NCBI GenBank assembly: GCA_017626095.1
Contig: JAGAJL010000017.1
Coordinates: forward strand, 38,426 to 102,425
Length of the DNA stretch: 64,000 nt
DNA from: Lachnospiraceae bacterium
GTDB lineage: Bacteria > Bacillota > Clostridia > Lachnospirales > Lachnospiraceae
Reading direction: 5' to 3'
Shown here: positions 54,311-62,106 of the stretch, piece after piece
Layout: each line of letters starts with the position of its first letter
Position numbering within the stretch: position 1 is the stretch's first letter
Notes under the pieces: model-generated
What the model saw: the letters and a program-made list of their open reading frames with translations, nothing else
Databases searched by the model: none
What the model was told of the DNA's origin: nothing
Made by a program: the position numbers and the translations under genes

Positions 54311-54928
54311 ATGAATTCAACAAGAGAAAAAATTTTAGATGTATCTTTAGAATTGTTTTCCCAAAGGGGATATTCTGCAGTTTCAATAAGAGATATTTGT
54401 AAGTGCGTGGGGATTAAAGAAAGTTCTGTTTACTATCATTTTGAAAGCAAGCAGAATATTTTTGATGAATTGCTGAATCAGTTTTCTGAAATTGCCAAAG
54501 GCATGATGACTCAACTTGAAAATGGTCTTACAGACGGACTGAACTCTTTTTCTGAGGGTATTCATACTGTTTCCAATTACTTTTTTGAGCAATATCTTAT
54601 GAATGATTTCTGCAATAAGGTTATGCGAATTCTGTTTATTGAGCAGTTTAATAATGAAAATGCAAGAAAATTGTATCAGCACTGGCTTATGGATGAGCCA
54701 CTTGATTTTCAAAATAAAATTTTTTCTGCATTGGTAAGTGTAGGCATGATTGCAAATTGTGACAGCGAATATCTTGCAGTTAAGTATTATGCTCCAATCT
54801 ATTTTTATGCACAGAAATGGTTGTTTAATGGAGAATTAACAGAAGAAAGCAAAGAAGCATTCCGTATAGATGTATATAAGCATATACAGATGTTTTTTGG
54901 AGAAATAGGAGGTTACAATGGCAAATAA
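54311..54928 (+). CDS. TetR/AcrR-family transcriptional regulator
   Basis: The protein is 205 aa from ATG 54311, preceded by GTGGAGGCGTATT; the open frame to 54266 overlaps the operators. The DNA-binding domain is clear (REKILDVSLELFSQRGYSAVSIRDICKCVGIKESSVYYHF). The C-terminal ligand domain is not assignable. It overlaps the SDR gene by 11 bp, so the two form one operon under the twin operators. The ligand may be a substrate of the SDR. Confidence 0.92.
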   Translation: MNSTREKILDVSLELFSQRGYSAVSIRDICKCVGIKESSVYYHFESKQNIFDELLNQFSEIAKGMMTQLENGLTDGLNSFSEGIHTVSNYFFEQYLMNDFCNKVMRILFIEQFNNENARKLYQHWLMDEPLDFQNKIFSALVSVGMIANCDSEYLAVKYYAPIYFYAQKWLFNGELTEESKEAFRIDVYKHIQMFFGEIGGYNGK

Positions 54929-55670
54929 TATTATTATCACGGGTGCAAATCAAGGGATTGGTTATTATATGGCGGAAAAATTGCTTGCAGAGGGAAATAA
55001 GGTATCTGTTTTAGATATTGAAACAGACAATCTTGCAACTCTCAAAACAAAATATGACAGCCTGATTTTTTATCAGGTGGATTTAAGAAATTATGATGAA
55101 GTAAAGAGGGCAGTTGATGAAACGGTTGCAGTGTTTGATACGATTGATATAGCTGTTCATAATGCCTGTAAATGTACGTTTGAAAGTGAAAAAGAAACGG
55201 ATTTTGACACGTACAATGATGTTTTTGATGTCAATTATTTCGGTGCATTACGTTTGGTAAAAAGCGTTATTCCTTATATGTCAGCACAGCAAAAAGGACG
55301 AGTGATTTTTACAAGCTCCGGTGTAGGTGTGACAGGATTTATGAATATTTCACCGTATAGCTCTACAAAGGGGGCATTGGAAGCATTAGCAAAATGTTTG
55401 CGAATTGAGTATGCAAAGGATAATATTTCATTTCACATTATGCATCCGCCTCTTACCAGAACAGAATCTGCTTCCCCTCTTCCTGTTCCCGATGAGTTCA
55501 AGGCATTGCCCGATAAAGTTGGTTACGGACTTGCAAAGCATATAAATTCAAAGAGATTTATTATATGTCACAGCCTGAATCAGAAAATGCAAACATTTGG
55601 CTGTTACTTATTCCCAACTAAAATGGGTGATTTGCTTTCAAAGTTGACTGCAAATTATACGAAAGGATAA
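54918..55670 (+). CDS. Short-chain dehydrogenase/reductase
   Basis: The protein is 250 aa. It is a classical SDR: cofactor motif IIITGANQGIGYYMAEKL, the AVHNAC strand motif, FTSSGVGVTG (catalytic Ser) and YSSTKGALEALAK (YxxxK). Asp after the second strand (VSVLDIETDN) suggests NAD(H) preference. The C-terminus is shorter and more polar than usual (after PPLTRTESASP). The substrate is unknown. It is coupled to the TetR gene by overlap. Confidence 0.9.
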   Translation: MANNIIITGANQGIGYYMAEKLLAEGNKVSVLDIETDNLATLKTKYDSLIFYQVDLRNYDEVKRAVDETVAVFDTIDIAVHNACKCTFESEKETDFDTYNDVFDVNYFGALRLVKSVIPYMSAQQKGRVIFTSSGVGVTGFMNISPYSSTKGALEALAKCLRIEYAKDNISFHIMHPPLTRTESASPLPVPDEFKALPDKVGYGLAKHINSKRFIICHSLNQKMQTFGCYLFPTKMGDLLSKLTANYTKG

Positions 55671-55825
55671 TTCATTTGATTTTTTACCGAAAGTCATTAA
55701 ATGTTGAAGGTGTTCATGATAGTCCGGCATTATAGTTTTGTATATTATAAATAACAAAACTGTAACCTGCATTATGTTCAAAATAATTATTTTTGATGAT
55801 ATCCTTGTTTTGGAGGTGATATTAT

Positions 55826-56497
55826 ATGAATTTTTCGGAAAAGTTAAAATTGCTAAGAAAGAATAAAGGATTTACACAGGAAGAGTTTGCAGAACTACTA
55901 AATGTTACAAGAATAGCAGTGGCAAAATGGGAATCCGGTCAAACATATCCCGATATTACGAATTTGATTCAAATCAGTAACATAATGAACGTTACCATAG
56001 ACTATCTTGTGAGAGATCAGGAATGTGCAGTTTCTCCTACGTCTTTAGAACGGGATAATGTGCAGGAAATAATAGCATTTAGGTTAGAAGCAAATGTGAA
56101 TACTTATGCCGCATTTATGAATGAAACAGATTCTACAAGGCTTGATTCGCATGACTTTAGATATGAGAATGGCGAGTATGTGTATCATGACACCTATGTT
56201 GGCGGTGAGCAGTTTGCCGGAGAAGAAGCTATATGGAAAAAGGGCAAAGCAGTTTATGCAATGAATTACATGGGTAGAGTTCTGGGAGAAAATTTCAGTG
56301 GTAATTTCTTGAAGGAAGCACTTAGAAAAGCAGATATTCAAATGCCCTATCGCGGTCCTGAGTATTATCATGCCGGAGAATATACATATAAGTGTAAAGT
56401 TTCCGGGGATTTTAATTGGTTTCAGGGGCATGAAGAAATCTATTGGATGAATGAATTGATATATGAGTGTTATTTTCATGGAGGATTACTGAAATAG
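55826..56497 (+). CDS. XRE-family regulator with DUF5680 domain
   Basis: The protein is 223 aa. Residues 1-60 are an XRE helix-turn-helix (LKLLRKNKGFTQEEFAELLNVTRIAVAKWESG). Residues about 85-223 match the DUF5680-type domain, with DTYVGGEQFAGEEAIWKKGK, GNFLKEALRKADIQMPYRGP and the ending IYECYFHGG. The domain is common in Firmicutes as a stand-alone sensor-like module; its ligand is not known to me. It starts 155 bp after the SDR gene behind TTTGGAGGTGATATTAT. Confidence 0.87.
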   Translation: MNFSEKLKLLRKNKGFTQEEFAELLNVTRIAVAKWESGQTYPDITNLIQISNIMNVTIDYLVRDQECAVSPTSLERDNVQEIIAFRLEANVNTYAAFMNETDSTRLDSHDFRYENGEYVYHDTYVGGEQFAGEEAIWKKGKAVYAMNYMGRVLGENFSGNFLKEALRKADIQMPYRGPEYYHAGEYTYKCKVSGDFNWFQGHEEIYWMNELIYECYFHGGLLK

Positions 56498-56520
56498 TAA
56501 CAAGGCTGCAAAATCTATTT

Positions 56521-56574
56521 TTGTCCCTTACCTGACACATTCAGATTTTTATCGAAAATATGTTGGAGCATTGA
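56521..56574 (+). pseudogene. spoIVB 3'-tip remnant A with preceding junction sequence
   Basis: TTGTCCCTTACCTGACACA (56521-56539) is followed by codons 56545-56574 reading IFIENMLEH then TGA. The last codons match the SpoIVB C-terminus ([10 protein letters not shown] at 63544-63577). Only about 30 bp of spoIVB are present. It marks the end of module 1. Confidence 0.8.
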
Positions 56575-56880
56575 GTCCAAGCAGAAAGCGGAAATAGCAG
56601 ACAGTGTGAGCTGGCTCACAGACTGTGCTGCTATTTTTGATTTCTATTTGGCGAAAGCCAAACACTGAGGAAAAGCGAAGCTTTTTCGAAGTGGCTTGGA
56701 CGTATTATATAGTGACATACGGCGAAAGCCGTACATGAGCAAGTAGCGAAGCGGATTGCGAGTGCCGCACGGTATAACTGGATAATTTGGCGAAAACCGT
56801 ACACATTTATATATTTTAATATTCAGTTAATGTTAATCAATTTTTCCTGTAAGATTTTGGGGATATCATATGCCCAGAAA
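56575..56880. other. Gene-free stretch with GC-rich hairpins
   Basis: About 300 bases without a gene. An outer stem GTCCAAGC (56575) / GCTTGGAC (56694) encloses the hairpin at 56592. Further hairpins have GAAA loops: TTTGGCGAAAGCCAAA (56647) and TACGGCGAAAGCCGTA (56718); AGCGAAGCT and GCGAAGCG follow. It resembles the field at 63578-63760 after the right spoIVB tip. Its function is unknown. Confidence 0.6.
56592..56638 (+). terminator. Terminator-like hairpin after remnant A
   Basis: AAATAGCAG-CAGTGTGAGC pairs with GCTCACAGACTG-CTGCTATTT, followed by TTGA. It occupies the same position relative to the spoIVB tip as the terminator at 53357. Confidence 0.75.
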
Positions 56881-56900
56881 ATCAAAAAGGAGAATTTAAA

Positions 56901-58793
56901 ATGAAAAAATCACTTACAATGTTTATCATTATTTTGATACTGGTTATGACAATACCTAAAAATGTATATGCATCAGGACAAAACACACCTTCTGGAATAG
57001 CTTATGATGACATAGGTACAGAGATAGATGCCTATGTAGAAGAATACAAGGCAGGACTGGCATCTGTTGGTACTTGTGTTTTTGATGAAACAGGTATTAT
57101 TTATGAAGGTTATTATGGATATTCTGATATGGAAGCCGGGATTCTTGCCGACGAAGAGACTGTATATGAATGGGGAAGTACTTCAAAGCTTCTTGTGTGG
57201 GTTTCTGTTATGCAGTTAAAGGAGCAAGGCAAACTTGATTTTGAAACAGATATCAGGGAATATCTTCCCGAAGGCTTTCTTACAAAGCTTCAATATGAGG
57301 ATGAAAAGATTACCATGCTGAATTTGATGAATCATGATGCAGGTTTTCAGGAGTCTATGTATGAAAACCAGCTGGCAACGGAAGATGAACTTTATGGTAG
57401 CCTTGAGGAAGCGGTAAAGGCATGTGAGTGTTATCAGGCTTATCATGTGGGTGAGCATACAGCATATTCAAACTGGGGGACAGCACTTGCAGCATTTATT
57501 GTGGAACGTGTTAGTGGAATGTCTTATGTGGATTATGTGAATGAAAATATTTTTAAACCATTGGGCATGGAGAATACATCCATTGGTATGCACATAGAAG
57601 ATAATGCTTGGGTAAGAAATCAAAGAGAAAAGTTAAAATGTTACGAAAGATATACGCAGGAAGAATATAATGCGGATTATGGAGTGTGCCATTCCTGGGT
57701 ACAACTTTATCCTGCAGGTGCAGCCATAGGAACTACAAGTGATTTGGCTAAATTTGCGCAGGGGTTTGTAGCGACTGATTGCCCGTTTTTTGGGAGTAAT
57801 GAAACAAGAAATGAAATGTTTACGGCAACTTCCTTTCATGGAGATAGTGATATTGCTGAGAATTGCCATGGGTTATGGGCGGAACAGTTTAAGATTCCTA
57901 CATTGGGACATAGCGGTAATACAGGTGGATGTACAGCGAATCTTCAGTTTGATCCGGAAAGTTGACTTGGAATTGTAGTACTTACAAATGAACCTGGTGA
58001 AACTATGTTTTCTACAGGTTTTGTAAGTTTGTTGTTTGGTGATGTAAGAGATAGTGAACTGGTAAGAAATAATCCGATACAAGAACATTATGACATAAGT
58101 GGGACTTATGTACCCAGAAGAACTATTGTAAGCGGATACGGAAGTGCTTTACAATATGCATATGGATGTTTCTTTGCAACCAAGACTGATGATCCTGATG
58201 TATTTGATATGCCTCTTACCGGTGGAATGCAAATGATCCATATTGGTGATCAAATGTGGCTTCAAACATCAGAAAACGGTGCATATTTTTTTATTTATGA
58301 AAGTGTTGATTCAGATGGTAATCGGCAATTTGAAATGATGAGCACGGATATGTTTCAGAATAATCATCATATTTATGGAATTATTGCCTATTTTGGGTTT
58401 GCTGTATTTGGAATTGCTTGTTTACTTATTTTACTAATCAAAGGATTAACTTTACTGATATGTAAAATTAGAAAAAAGGAAAAAACATTGATTAAGGCTG
58501 ACAAGCAAATTACCTTACAGCAGGTAATACAGGGCGTATCCGGTGTGATTCTGTTCTGTTTGATTAGCGTATTAGGTGTCAAAGGATATGCATTTGCTGT
58601 ATTTTTCTGTATTATGATGGTCATTTTTGCATTGGTAAGTTTGGTGAATGGAATAATTCTTTTTAAGAATACGTGGAGAGACAAAGAGATTGGAAAATGG
58701 AAAAAAACAAAGCAGTATATCTGGGTGGCTTTTATGTTTGGCTATGTGGCTGTGATTATGTGGTTTCAGTTATATGATTTTGTACATATTTAA
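56901..58793 (+). pseudogene. Serine beta-lactamase-like hydrolase with C-terminal membrane domain, broken by one TGA
   Basis: One frame runs 630 codons with a single TGA at 57963-57965. It has a signal peptide (MFIIILILVMTIPKNVYA), then a class C-type hydrolase: STSK (Ser 93), YSN (189-191) and GHSGNTGG near 337. The TGA falls ten residues later, in ES-[TGA]-LGIVVLTN, where related proteins have Gly (GGA). After it the same frame continues with matching sequence to four membrane helices (from IYGIIAYFGFAVFGIACLLILLI near 497). Codon use is intact on both sides, so the mutation is recent or an error. Two shorter products (354 aa secreted, and a C-terminal piece from ATG 58005) are possible. 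It may have been regulated by the two-component pair that follows. Confidence 0.85.
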
Positions 58794-58813
58794 TGTTGAA
58801 CTTTATGCATATA

Positions 58814-58842
58814 TAGACATTGAAAGTGTAGTATTTTATAAT
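58814..58842 (+). promoter_or_regulatory. Promoter of the response regulator gene
   Basis: TAGACA (58814), 17-bp spacer, TATAAT (58837), about 30 bp before the start codon. Confidence 0.6.
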
Positions 58843-58873
58843 GTTTATATAAGATAGAAAGCAGAGGTGTCCT

Positions 58874-59551
58874 ATGGCAAATATATTGATTGCAGATGAT
58901 GAAAAAGAAATTGTTCGATTGCTTCGTATGTATATTGAGGCAAATGATAATATTGTGTTTGAGGCAAATGACGGACAGGAAGCGTTGCGGATTTTAGATA
59001 AGGAAAATATTGATCTTGCCATTGTGGACATTATGATGCCTAAGAAAAATGGTTATGAAATTATTAAGGAAATCCGAAAGGAAAGGTACATTCCAATTCT
59101 TGTGATTTCTGCTAAAGTGGAGTTATCTGACCGAGTATTCGGCATGGATTTAGGAGCAGATGATTACATTACCAAACCTTTTGAACCTTTGGAAGTGGCT
59201 GCTAAGGTGAGAGCTCACCTGCGTAGAGCGGGAGCACAGGCCGCCGTTACAGAAGAAGCAAAAAAAATTAAAGTGGGTAATATGCTTTTGAATTGTGATG
59301 AATGTGTAGTTATTAATAACGGAGTTACGCAGGAGCTTACAAAAGCTGAGTTTAAGGTGTTGGAACTTTTTATGAAGCATCCTAAAAGAGTTTTTACAAA
59401 GGAACAAATTTATGAGTATGCCTGGGGTGATGATTATGTGGTGGATGACAATACTATACGCGTAATCATTAGCCGTTTGCGTGACAAGGTTGGCAATGAT
59501 ACCATTAAAACCATTCGCGGGTTAGGGTATAGATTGGAGATTCATGAATAA
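58874..59551 (+). CDS. OmpR/PhoB-family response regulator
   Basis: The protein is 225 aa. The receiver domain has the acidic pair DDEKE, phospho-acceptor Asp 52 (LAIVDIMMPKKNG), Ser in VISAK and Lys in DYITKPFEPLE. The C-terminal winged helix is complete (LTKAEFKVLELFMKHPKRVFTKEQIYEYAWG, then DNTIRVIISRLRDKV). It overlaps the kinase gene by 8 bp. Confidence 0.95.
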   Translation: MANILIADDEKEIVRLLRMYIEANDNIVFEANDGQEALRILDKENIDLAIVDIMMPKKNGYEIIKEIRKERYIPILVISAKVELSDRVFGMDLGADDYITKPFEPLEVAAKVRAHLRRAGAQAAVTEEAKKIKVGNMLLNCDECVVINNGVTQELTKAEFKVLELFMKHPKRVFTKEQIYEYAWGDDYVVDDNTIRVIISRLRDKVGNDTIKTIRGLGYRLEIHE

Positions 59552-60470
59552 AGTGAAAAAGAAAGTAGTGTTATATTTTATATTGTGTTTGGTTGGTTGC
59601 TTGGTAGTGGAAGGTATCATTTTAGGGATTATGGATGCTTTGCTAATGTCATTTAGTTCGCCAAATGACAATATGGTGTTGATTATAATTGGCGTTTTTT
59701 TGATATTATCATTGATGAATATTGTAGGTGGCGCCTATCTCTTTTATCGTCTGACTAGTAAAACCTGGCAAAAAGAGAGTATGCGTCAGATAAATGAGAG
59801 GAATATGTTATATTCCTGCATTGCTCATGATTTAAAAACACCTATGACCTCTGTGCAGGGATTTGCAACAGCTTTAAAGGAAGGTAAGGTAAAACCGGAA
59901 GAACAAGCAGAAATATATGAGATTATTTATAACAAGAGTTGTTATATGAATGAATTGTTAGATACTATGTTTGCTTTTTCTAAGCTTAATACGGATGATT
60001 ATAAATTATCCTTAAGGGAAGTAGATTTGTGTGCATTGGTGCGTGAATTGGTTGCCTTTCATTATGATGAATATGAGAAGATGGATATGGACTTGGATAT
60101 AGATATTCCGGAAGAAGCGATTATCTGCAATGCGGATGAAAAGGAAATGAAGCGGGCTATCAGTAATCTGTTAGTTAATGCCTATAAGCACAATGAAAAG
60201 GGTGCTCATATTCTGGTGAGAGTATCTGCGCAAGGTGATATGGTAAGGATTATTGTTGCAGATAATGGAGATGTAATTAACGAGAAAGTAGCTACTACTA
60301 TATTTGAACCATTTGCCAAGGGAGATGAAGCACGTTCCGGAGGAAAGGGAACAGGATTAGGACTTGCTATATCAAATTTGGTTGTGGAGAAACATGGTGG
60401 TAAATTGTATATCGATGACTGCATAGAAGGATATACGAAAGGATTTGTAATTTGTATAAAAAGATTTTGA
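59544..60470 (+). CDS. Sensor histidine kinase
   Basis: The protein is 308 aa. Two membrane helices lie in the first 75 residues (VLYFILCLVGCLVVEGIILGI and NMVLIIIGVFLILSLMNIVG) with only a tiny external loop, so it likely senses within the membrane or through a partner. No HAMP is obvious. The H box is CIAHDLKTPMTSVQGF (His near 95), the N box NLLVNAYKHN, and the G boxes ADNGD and GKGTGLGLAISN. A small intramembrane-sensing type fits a nearby envelope or antimicrobial-peptide response. Confidence 0.93.
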   Translation: MNKVKKKVVLYFILCLVGCLVVEGIILGIMDALLMSFSSPNDNMVLIIIGVFLILSLMNIVGGAYLFYRLTSKTWQKESMRQINERNMLYSCIAHDLKTPMTSVQGFATALKEGKVKPEEQAEIYEIIYNKSCYMNELLDTMFAFSKLNTDDYKLSLREVDLCALVRELVAFHYDEYEKMDMDLDIDIPEEAIICNADEKEMKRAISNLLVNAYKHNEKGAHILVRVSAQGDMVRIIVADNGDVINEKVATTIFEPFAKGDEARSGGKGTGLGLAISNLVVEKHGGKLYIDDCIEGYTKGFVICIKRF

Positions 60471-60500
60471 AATAGGACTGGGATAGTCTAAAAGAGAAAG

Positions 60501-60538
60501 AGTATCTTATGAACATTTATGTTTATAAGATACTTTTT
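60501..60538 (+). terminator. Terminator after the histidine kinase gene
   Basis: AGTATCTTATGAAC pairs with GTTTATAAGATACT and is followed by TTTTTAA. Confidence 0.88.
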
Positions 60539-60541
60539 AAC

Positions 60542-60601
60542 TTGTTCCTTACTTGACACATTCAGATTTTTATTGAAAACATGCTGGAGCATGATAACTA
60601 A
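60542..60601 (+). pseudogene. spoIVB 3'-tip remnant B with preceding junction sequence
   Basis: TTGTTCCTTACTTGACACA (60542-60560) is followed by codons reading IFIENMLEHDN then TAA. The HDN ending resembles the HGN ending of the intact spoIVB, whereas remnants A and C stop after His. It marks the end of module 2. Confidence 0.8.
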
Positions 60602-60612
60602 ATAATAGATTG

Positions 60613-60650
60613 AAAGCAGACAGATACAAAAACATTTGTCTGCTTTATTT
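60613..60650 (+). terminator. Terminator after remnant B
   Basis: AAAGCAGACAGAT, loop, ATTTGTCTGCTTTATTT. It again follows a spoIVB tip by a few bases. Confidence 0.8.
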
Positions 60651-60685
60651 ATATCTAAATATATTATATTAGGAGGAGTTTGTTT

Positions 60686-60826
60686 ATGAAATTTATACCA
60701 TTAGCAAATTTGAAAAATACCACAGGTATTGTAACTACCTGCAAAGAAGAAAAGGAACTGATAGTTGCTAACAAAAATGGTGTTCCTGCGTTAGTGTTAA
60801 TGTCAAGAGAGGATCAGAATTTTTGA
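60686..60826 (+). CDS. Short Phd/YefM-type antitoxin-like protein (46 aa)
   Basis: ATG 60686 follows AGGAGGAGTTTGTTT. The product reads MKFIPLANLKNTTGIV, then KEEKELIVANKNGVPALVLMSRED and stops. This is the N-terminal DNA-binding fold of the Phd/YefM antitoxins; the usual C-terminal toxin-binding tail of about 30 residues is missing, so it is either truncated or only a regulator. The Fic gene downstream belongs to the same large toxin superfamily as Doc, the classical partner of Phd, which makes the pairing suggestive. Confidence 0.65.
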   Translation: MKFIPLANLKNTTGIVTTCKEEKELIVANKNGVPALVLMSREDQNF

Positions 60827-60915
60827 AATAAAACAAAGAAAAGAATCCTTTTATTTCAAAAAACAGCTGATTTTTTGAAATAAAAGAGGTATAATAAGTG
60901 TAGTTATTTCAAAAA
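60821..60915 (+). promoter_or_regulatory. Four TTGAAATAA half-sites around the Fic promoter
   Basis: TTTTGAAATAAAA (60821) pairs with TTTTATTTCAAAA (60849), and TTTTTGAAATAA (60872) pairs with TTATTTCAAAAA (60904). The second pair flanks a TATAAT at 60890. The first pair also covers the stop of the small antitoxin and could form a hairpin. The layout fits an autoregulatory operator bound by the winged-helix Fic protein, the antitoxin-like protein, or both. Confidence 0.6.
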
Positions 60916-60928
60916 GAGGTGAAAATAT

Positions 60929-62068
60929 ATGAATCGAGCAGGAATATATGTTGACAATTTAACAGGAGAGGCTACTTATCAATCTTATAAACCCAATCCG
61001 TTGCCCCCTATGCCGGAAATTGAAATGAATGAGGAGATTGTAAAACTTTTAGTAGATGCCAATAAACAACTTGTAAAACTTGATACTTCATCACAGTTAA
61101 TTTCTAATGCAGATTTGTTTATATCAATGTATGTTAGAAAAGAGGCATTAATTTCTTCACAAATAGAAGGAACGCAGTGTACTCTTGACGATGTATTAGA
61201 TCCAGAGGTGGAAGCAAATGCAAATCTTGATGTTTCAGATGTTATTAATTATGTCAAAGCAACACAGTATGCATTGAATCGTTTGGAAAGATTGCCGTTA
61301 TGTTGCAGATTAATTAGGGAAATACATGAAGTATTAATGGAAAATGCCCGTGGACAGGATAAAACTCCGGGAGAATTCAGACATTCTCAAAATTGGATTG
61401 GACCTGCCAATTGCTCATTAAAGGATGCAAGATATATTCCACCGAATGTAGAGGATATGCAAGATGCAATGTCTGATTTGGAGAAATTTATCAATGAAAA
61501 TAGGGATTATGATCCATTGATTCGTGTTGCATTGATTCATTATCAGTTTGAAACAATACATCCGTTTTTGGACGGCAATGGAAGAATCGGAAGACTTTTG
61601 ATACTCCTTTATCTGATGGAGCAGGGATTACTTGCTAAACCGGTCATTTATATATCCTATTTTTTGAAAAAGAACCAGATAGAATATTATGATCGAATTA
61701 GTGAAGTCAGAAGAAGTGGAAACTTTGAACAATGGATAAGATTCTTTTTGGAAGTGGTGAGTAAAGCGGCATCGGATTCTTTGGAAGCAATCCGTCAGCT
61801 TTCTGCACTGCATGATGCAAATATAGAAAAACTTCCAAAGACGACTCGAAGTAAAGACAATTTAAGGGCTGTGTTTGATTATATCGAACAGTATCCGATT
61901 ATTGATATTAAGAGAACTGCAAAAGAATTAGATATTAGTTATAATACAGCAGCTACAGCTGTGAAGAAGCTTGTGGAACTTGGTATTTTGCAGGAGACAA
62001 CCAATGCTGCAAGAAATAGGGTGTTTGCGTATGAGGAATATTTGGCAATATTGAGGAAGGATACATAA
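60929..62068 (+). CDS. Fic-domain protein with N-terminal inhibitory motif and C-terminal winged helix
   Basis: The protein is 379 aa. The Fic motif HPFLDGNGRIGR begins near residue 211, complete for AMP transfer. The N-terminal helix carries SSQIEG (near 77), matching the [S/T]xxxE[G/N] inhibitory motif, so this is a class II, self-inhibited Fic protein. An N-terminal Fic_N-type segment (SYKPNPLPPMPEIE) and a C-terminal helix-turn-helix (IIDIKRTAKELDISYNTAATAVKKL) complete the common chromosomal architecture. It probably modifies a protein Tyr/Thr/Ser with AMP or another nucleotide; the target is unknown. Confidence 0.93.
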   Translation: MNRAGIYVDNLTGEATYQSYKPNPLPPMPEIEMNEEIVKLLVDANKQLVKLDTSSQLISNADLFISMYVRKEALISSQIEGTQCTLDDVLDPEVEANANLDVSDVINYVKATQYALNRLERLPLCCRLIREIHEVLMENARGQDKTPGEFRHSQNWIGPANCSLKDARYIPPNVEDMQDAMSDLEKFINENRDYDPLIRVALIHYQFETIHPFLDGNGRIGRLLILLYLMEQGLLAKPVIYISYFLKKNQIEYYDRISEVRRSGNFEQWIRFFLEVVSKAASDSLEAIRQLSALHDANIEKLPKTTRSKDNLRAVFDYIEQYPIIDIKRTAKELDISYNTAATAVKKLVELGILQETTNAARNRVFAYEEYLAILRKDT

Positions 62069-62106
62069 GATATTAAAAACATTATGAGGAAGATGGAGAT
62101 GGGATA

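Noticed and set aside
57963-57965. TGA in the serine hydrolase as selenocysteine codon
   Set aside because: The position is a Gly in the conserved pattern, there is no SECIS-like hairpin directly after, and the family has no redox Cys/Sec there.
56521-60601. Junction sequences as integron attC sites
   Set aside because: They lack the paired R/L boxes of attC, no integron integrase is present, and each is tied to a spoIVB tip instead.
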